In this document: positions 43,456-48,018 of the stretch, one piece after another
Layout: every line of letters starts with the position of its first letter
Numbering within the stretch: the stretch's first letter is position 1
From: Syncephalastrum monosporum B8922
Lineage: Eukaryota; Mucoromycota; Mucoromycetes; Mucorales; Syncephalastraceae
Length of the DNA stretch: 48,018 nt
Direction of reading: 5' to 3'
NCBI GenBank assembly: GCA_000697355.1
Contig: JNEN01001267.1
Location: 1 to 48,018 of the forward strand
Notes under the pieces: generated by a model
Database searches by the model: none
Told to the model about the DNA's origin: nothing
The model's input: only the letters and a program-made list of their open reading frames with translations
Position numbers and translations under genes: made by a program

Positions 43456-45000
43456 ATGACCGTACCGTCTGCCCCACCCTATGAAGATCTGGATGCATCC
43501 TCGCTGACGTTCCTATGCTCGGTCGATAAGGTCGAACTTGCTGTGGTCAGGGACAAGACGACGCATGTGTTGGGCAGCGAAGCGTGTGTCGATGTGTATA
43601 TCACGGCCAACCCGGCGATGCCCCAGCAGGCCATTGTCGTACAGTGCTCTTACGGCGAAGAGAACACCGAGACCATTGTGCTCGTGTCTCGCTCCAAGGC
43701 ATGGCTCGAGAACGAGACCGTCCTCGTCTTCCCCAAGCCAGACGGCTCTTCGTTTGCCCTCGACTGCCGGTAAAGCACAAAAGGATAACAAAAAAAAAGT
43801 CGAATGGGCAACAGTGGGTCTTACGATTGTCATGCAGGGACACAGATCCAGCCATCTTCAAACTGTTCCAGGACATTTTGACATACTTTATTCAGTATGA
43901 GAATCGACACCACATGCGCAACACACTCGCCTATATCGACCCTGCTTCGTGCGAAGTGACGCACGTGATTGCCAACAATGTCCAGCTGGACTATGACCAG
44001 ACCAGCAGCGTCCAAGAAAATGAAAGCCACGAATGGATCGATGAAGAAGATTTTGTCAAGGATCGCGAGCAGGCGGCTGGTCAAAAGCTGCCGGTCATGA
44101 TCGAAGGCGTTGACCCTTCGGTATGTCTATGGATAATTATTATCACGTGAAGTAAATTCTCATGAATTTGATTCTTTTTTGTAGGGTGAAACAATGCAAG
44201 TCAAGTTACTGTATCGCACGAGCAGCGCGGTTGTGGCGGGGTCAGACTGGGTCGCGCACGGATTGATCCTCACCGGCCAAAGCCTCGCCCACGCCATTGG
44301 TCGCAGCAGCAAAAAGTATGAGGATCAGCTCGAAACGCCCGAGCAGCCCTGGACCATGTCCGATACCGAGCGCAAGATCGTCGACGCCGTCCACAGTGCC
44401 ACCTCCGCCATCAACTCAAGTAGGTGCCACTCACTCGACCAATGTGCATAGTTGATCTGACCATGTCTCTTACTCTATCGTATCAAAGGAGCCAACAGTT
44501 TCCTGGAGCGGGCCATCTCGGCCGCCGTCGCAGGTGTGCAGTCTCTGACCGACACACCGCCTACGCAGGATGCAGCCGCTCGGGCCTCCAGGCACCTCGG
44601 CGTCTCGGCACTGCAGGCCGCTGGAAGAATCCTCGAGGGCGCGGCCACCGCTGCCGGCACCGTCCTCACCACCTCGAGGGACAGCTTTGTTCATCTGATT
44701 TACAAAAAGTATGGCCAGGATGCAGGGTACCTTGCCGAGCGAGCCATGGGCTCCACGTCTCATCTTGCCGAGGTGCTCGTCTACTTTGATGCGCGTGGCA
44801 TCTCGCGGCGCGTGATTACAGGCAGTGCCCGTGAGTATTCCAATCAACATCAACAAAACAAAGAACAACAGCAGCAGCAGCAAGAGATGACCGAGCGCGA
44901 GGTCATGTTCGAGAACCATGCCATGTTGGAGCCCCCTTACACGGGCGAACCTTCCACCTCATCTGCACCCGAGAAACCACCCCGTCAAGTCAAAAACTAG
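43456..45000 (+). CDS. Spartin-like senescence-domain protein
   Basis: Exons are 43456-43769, 43838-44120, 44185-44419 and 44489-45000, giving 447 aa. The N-terminal half is beta-rich (PSAPPYEDLDASSL, VDVYITANPAMPQQAIVVQC) and ends in an acidic linker. The C-terminal half fits the senescence/spartin domain: SDWVAHGLILTGQSLAHAIG, then a long Ala/Gly/Ser amphipathic region ISAAVAGVQSLTDT, ALQAAGRILEGAATAAGTV and a HLAEVLVYFDARGISRR close. In animals spartin binds lipid droplets and promotes their turnover; plant members are senescence-associated. A role at lipid droplets or endosomes is therefore inferred. Near 44831 a strong GTGAGT donor and a CAAG acceptor at 44884 could remove 54 nt of Gln-rich sequence in frame, so a five-exon form is possible. 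No MIT domain is seen. Confidence 0.82.
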
Positions 45001-46602
45001 CGCCCTTGTCTATCTCTCTCTTTCCCATATCATATCATACTCTCTATTAATCATACTTCATATCATATCATATCATCATTCATATCATACTCTCTATTAA
45101 AAAAATGTTGAAGACTTCTCTCCGAAAATTCATAGTAAAAATAGAGCTGTGACGTGTCTTTTGTGACAATGTTATCTACAGTACATAATGTATATGGTAT
45201 GCTTATCTGCATACAGATAAAGAAAGCCTTGAACATGATCTTCACTCAATGTTCCTATGGGCGACTTACTTCGAAGCCCCCCAACGAAGGGGTCTGGGCC
45301 TTGGCCCCAGCTAGCTTATGACGAGGACAGGAGTGATCCGAAGTCCAAGTGTAGGTTGTGATGACCCGAAGCCGCAGGCGAAGGGGCTCAGCCGCAAAAG
45401 ACGCAGTTTGAAGGGGTACGAATGACCGCAGCAAAGAGATCGCGAAGCTGGGTGTCTTATGGAATCATATCATACACCGACGGCCAATACGAATTTTTAC
45501 ATGTTCCAGCCTGATATGAAACCATAAAGTTTGACCTATACACTGCTCTACCAAAGGTATACGTGGCTGTCATAAGCTGACGTATAATGTATGACTATAT
45601 GCTATCATCCCATACGATGACTCGGCTGTATTTACTCTTCATACCCCTTGATTTTGCGAGAGCTGTTTGACATAGAGAATGCAGATTGTAATGTAGGGGA
45701 AGTGGGCACTCGTAATCAGACTTAAAAGTCAAGTGAGACTCAAAGATAGTTGTTCTTTATTCACCAGCACTTCCACCTTGGTTATATATAATTTTACGAT
45801 TCCTCTTGTTAACCTTGTATCCAGTGTTGTCACACTAAAGCTGATATCCTCCAGGCATACGTGTACTCAGCCTATATGTGTGGGAAGCTCTAGGTGTGAC
45901 AAGACCGGACCTCGGAACGTAAGTCAAATAGCTGTGGAGCCGTCAGGCATGGATTAGCTACGTCTATGACAAGAATAATATACCGCTTGAATCCTACATA
46001 TGTCAGGCTGAAGGTGGAAAAGCCCATAGCAAGGATGATCATATTTAACCAGCTTTTCCACGGACGCGAAGCGTAAACGAGGGTATGGGGCTGGCTCCAT
46101 CTAGCGGTGGGAGTGGACTAGAGCGAGCGAATATTAAGTGGAGGGGTGCAGACTCGTAGCCGTAGACGAGGGGATCACTCACATTCGAAACATAGGTCGT
46201 AGATTCACGTCAGATCATGTTCATGAAAATATATACTGTATAATACAGTATGAAGCGTCTCCAGAGATACATTTCTTATTGTTGCGCTGTATTAGATGGC
46301 GAAAGCGGCCCCGTTTGCGTCTCGACATTGAATTCGTGATCTATATGAGATATGAAGCGAGTAACTTCCTATAGCCGGAGGGTTCATCAGTGTCTGTTTC
46401 TGACCTCAACTTTTTTTCCTCAGCTCAACGTATGTGAATACGGGCAAAATTTCTGAACCCAACAGAGATAAGCTGGTCCAAGTCTCAGCGTTTTGATCAC
46501 TGTTTTCGTTTCAACGTCATTATCATTCTATTTCTTCGTTTCTTTTCTCGACACACATCTTATCCGCATTCATCTCTTTTGTCTTCTCGCATATTGGCAA
46601 CT
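45001..46602. other. Repeat-bearing intergenic region
   Basis: Starts with the 3' UTR of the spartin-like gene and its duplicated ATCAT-rich segment. It then carries GC-rich CGAAGCC...CGAAGGGG motifs (45272-45292, 45367-45386) and a diverged copy at 46155-46173 in otherwise AT-rich DNA. The final 100 bp are pyrimidine-rich leader before the next ORF. No gene is supported. Confidence 0.45.
45031..45100. repeat. Direct repeat of 20 bp with TATCA microsatellite
   Basis: CATATCATACTCTCTATTAA occurs exactly at 45031-45050 and again at 45081-45100, with ATATC pentamers between, immediately downstream of the spartin-like stop codon. This is a recent 50-bp duplication in a 3' UTR, probably by slippage. 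Confidence 0.85.
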
Positions 46603-47982
46603 ATGGCCCCGCGCAGAAAAACTCGCCAAAACGTTACTGATTCGACATTCAAGCCTCTACCTGTCTCATTGAAAGCCGGAACCTCTGCGACAGCATCCTC
46701 CGCATCAGCGTCTGCGCCTTCAACGGCATCAGGATCCACATCCAAATTGACCGAGGAAAGAGCAATCGACTTATTACACCAAGCGTTCGACAACAAGCTC
46801 AAGGCAATCATCCGATCGCTTAAAGTATCTTCTGAGCCCACAGACGAGAAAGAGATCGAGAAGATTACGAAAGCATGCAATAAAAAAAGACAGCAACTGC
46901 TGAGCATGAAGACGATGCCACATGGACTCCTTGACACAGCTGACGATATCGGCAGCTTGAAACGAAGGTCGACGCATATTTTTTTTCAAAATCACAAGCG
47001 ATACGCTCCTAGCGTGCTCTGGAAAAGATTCGTAAATGACAACTTTGATCGGATCCATGAGTCTACCCCTGTCAGACAAAAGCAAGACTTGCCCAAGTCA
47101 CAGACGCCCATTGACATTGAATACACCAGAACTTGTACGACGACTATCAGTAGCATACTACGAAAAGACATGGACGAAGCCACCCGATCGACCATCAAAA
47201 ACAAACTCCTAGAAGCTATGGAGTATATTTCGGACGACATCAATGACCTTGCGCTACTTGTTTTGGCGACTATGATGCATCTCGCAAGCCCGACGGACAA
47301 CCCCTTTCCATTGCAGGATTCACTGCCAGCAGATATAAGGACGATAAGGGTGATGCGGCCACCAGAGCATACTTTCACAGAAAGCGATGATCTCATGAAG
47401 CTTTTCGGGCCTGAGCATTTATCATCTGTTAACACATTCTACCTCGGGCATGATAGACACAACCGCAATAAGCATCCGGAATGGACCAAACTTTTACCTT
47501 ACGAGCAGCAAGATTTTCATCGAACTCAACCTTCAAAAGAAGGCATGTCTTATGCCCTGACTCAAGCTGTCCAGCGCTATGCTCCGAACCTGAAAAATAT
47601 GTGGTCCCCACAGACAGTGCGGAAGATGCTCTTTTCCCTCAGAAAGGCATGGTTCCAATTAATATTGTTTCCCAAGCCCGACGACAAACCCGACGACAAG
47701 CCCAAAGAACAGAGACATGAAGCCGAGAGCAGTCAAAGAAGCGACAAAAAAGAAGAATTAGTGAAACTGAAACGACGAAGATACCAAGAGCAGAAAAAAT
47801 TGCGCAAGGCTACCAACAACTACATGGACCCCATTCAACTCGAGAACCGTCAAAGATATCAGTTGCAGCTTGAGCGGTCGAACGAAAACTTGCAGAAAAT
47901 AGAACAACGAATAGAAGAAATTGTTCAAGAAAAGGTAGAAGGCACATCTATCAATATGCATACATACATCTACGGTAGCTAA
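46603..47982 (+). CDS. Intronless 459-aa ORF of unknown family
   Basis: A single uninterrupted frame from MAPRRKTRQNV to a TAG at 47980-47982. The N-terminus is basic, then Ala/Ser-rich low complexity to about residue 50. A helical domain follows (AIDLLHQAFDNKLKAIIRSL, KKRQQLLSMKTMPHGLLDTA, APSVLWKRFVNDNFDRI). A central conserved-looking block comes next (DINDLALLVLATMMHLASP, DDLMKLFGPEHLSSVNTFYL, NLKNMWSPQTVRKMLFSL). The C-terminus is charged with KPDD repeats and a coiled coil (LERSNENLQKIEQRIEEIVQ). I recognise no known domain, catalytic motif or zinc finger. All other sizeable genes here have introns, so the lack of them, plus the repeat-rich surroundings, suggests a mobile-element or retro-origin ORF. 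A partner gene may lie beyond the window edge. Confidence 0.75.
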   Translation: MAPRRKTRQNVTDSTFKPLPVSLKAGTSATASSASASAPSTASGSTSKLTEERAIDLLHQAFDNKLKAIIRSLKVSSEPTDEKEIEKITKACNKKRQQLLSMKTMPHGLLDTADDIGSLKRRSTHIFFQNHKRYAPSVLWKRFVNDNFDRIHESTPVRQKQDLPKSQTPIDIEYTRTCTTTISSILRKDMDEATRSTIKNKLLEAMEYISDDINDLALLVLATMMHLASPTDNPFPLQDSLPADIRTIRVMRPPEHTFTESDDLMKLFGPEHLSSVNTFYLGHDRHNRNKHPEWTKLLPYEQQDFHRTQPSKEGMSYALTQAVQRYAPNLKNMWSPQTVRKMLFSLRKAWFQLILFPKPDDKPDDKPKEQRHEAESSQRSDKKEELVKLKRRRYQEQKKLRKATNNYMDPIQLENRQRYQLQLERSNENLQKIEQRIEEIVQEKVEGTSINMHTYIYGS

Positions 47983-48018
47983 TGAATTACTGAAAATGCA
48001 ATGACATCAAGAAGGCTA

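Noticed and set aside
45272..45386. CRISPR-like array
   Set aside because: Only two or three imperfect short repeats at irregular spacing in a eukaryotic context.

Overview
The window is nuclear DNA of a filamentous fungus, most likely a Mucoromycota (Mucorales-type) species. Genes are compact, with many short introns (about 50-110 nt, typical GT...AG with TAG, CAG or AAG acceptors). Coding DNA is GC-balanced and intergenic DNA is AT- and pyrimidine-rich. The gene set includes a QDE-1-class RNA-dependent RNA polymerase and remnants of DDE and Fanzor elements common in that phylum. I infer the phylum, not the species. Exon models below were built by hand from splice sites, reading phase and family conservation; each recognised model closes to a whole number of codons.

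Layout. 1-1.93 kb: a decayed mobile element carrying a DDE_3 (Tc1/mariner/IS630-type) transposase fragment on the minus strand and a frameshifted Fanzor (eukaryotic TnpB-like, RuvC plus zinc ribbon) gene on the plus strand, with three contiguous hairpins directly 3' of the Fanzor ORF that look like its guide-RNA (omega RNA) end. 2.1-3.9 kb: GMP synthase (-). 4.5-5.2 kb: another transposase relic. 5.6-8.0 kb: a 755-aa protein with an H2A-like histone fold (+). 8.4-9.1 kb GET5 (-) and 10.2-10.9 kb SEC66 (+) lie head to head. 12.3-16.0 kb: RdRP (-). 16.9-17.8 kb: a tandem CRE/CCAAT array followed by a TATA box and a putative spliced small gene (+). 18.2-19.9 kb: SDS3 (-).

20-26 kb is gene-poor and holds a Ty3/Gypsy pol relic. 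A tiny intron-split CCHC zinc-knuckle gene lies at 26.24 kb. From 27.8 to 37.8 kb genes are dense: KEOPS subunit CGI121 (+), a peroxisomal APH-fold kinase-like protein ending in SKL (-), an unrecognised 78-aa gene (+), a SEC14-like lipid-transfer protein (+), COMPASS subunit SPP1 (-), and a seven-segment membrane protein with a proline-rich tail (-). 40.1-41.2 kb: a short-chain dehydrogenase (-). 43.5-45.0 kb: a spartin/senescence-domain protein (+). The window ends with an intronless 459-aa ORF of unknown family in repeat-rich DNA (+), possibly mobile-element derived.

Together the window mixes housekeeping functions (GTP synthesis, ER targeting by GET5 and SEC66, tRNA t6A modification, lipid transport), chromatin and RNA-silencing functions (RdRP, SDS3, SPP1, H2A-fold protein) and the decayed mobile elements that silencing pathways normally target. 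The most notable system is the Fanzor/DDE element with its candidate omega RNA at the left edge. Novel-looking items also include the zinc-knuckle microgene, the CRE/CCAAT array with its cryptic spliced gene, a 12-nt catalytic microexon, and the terminal orphan ORF.
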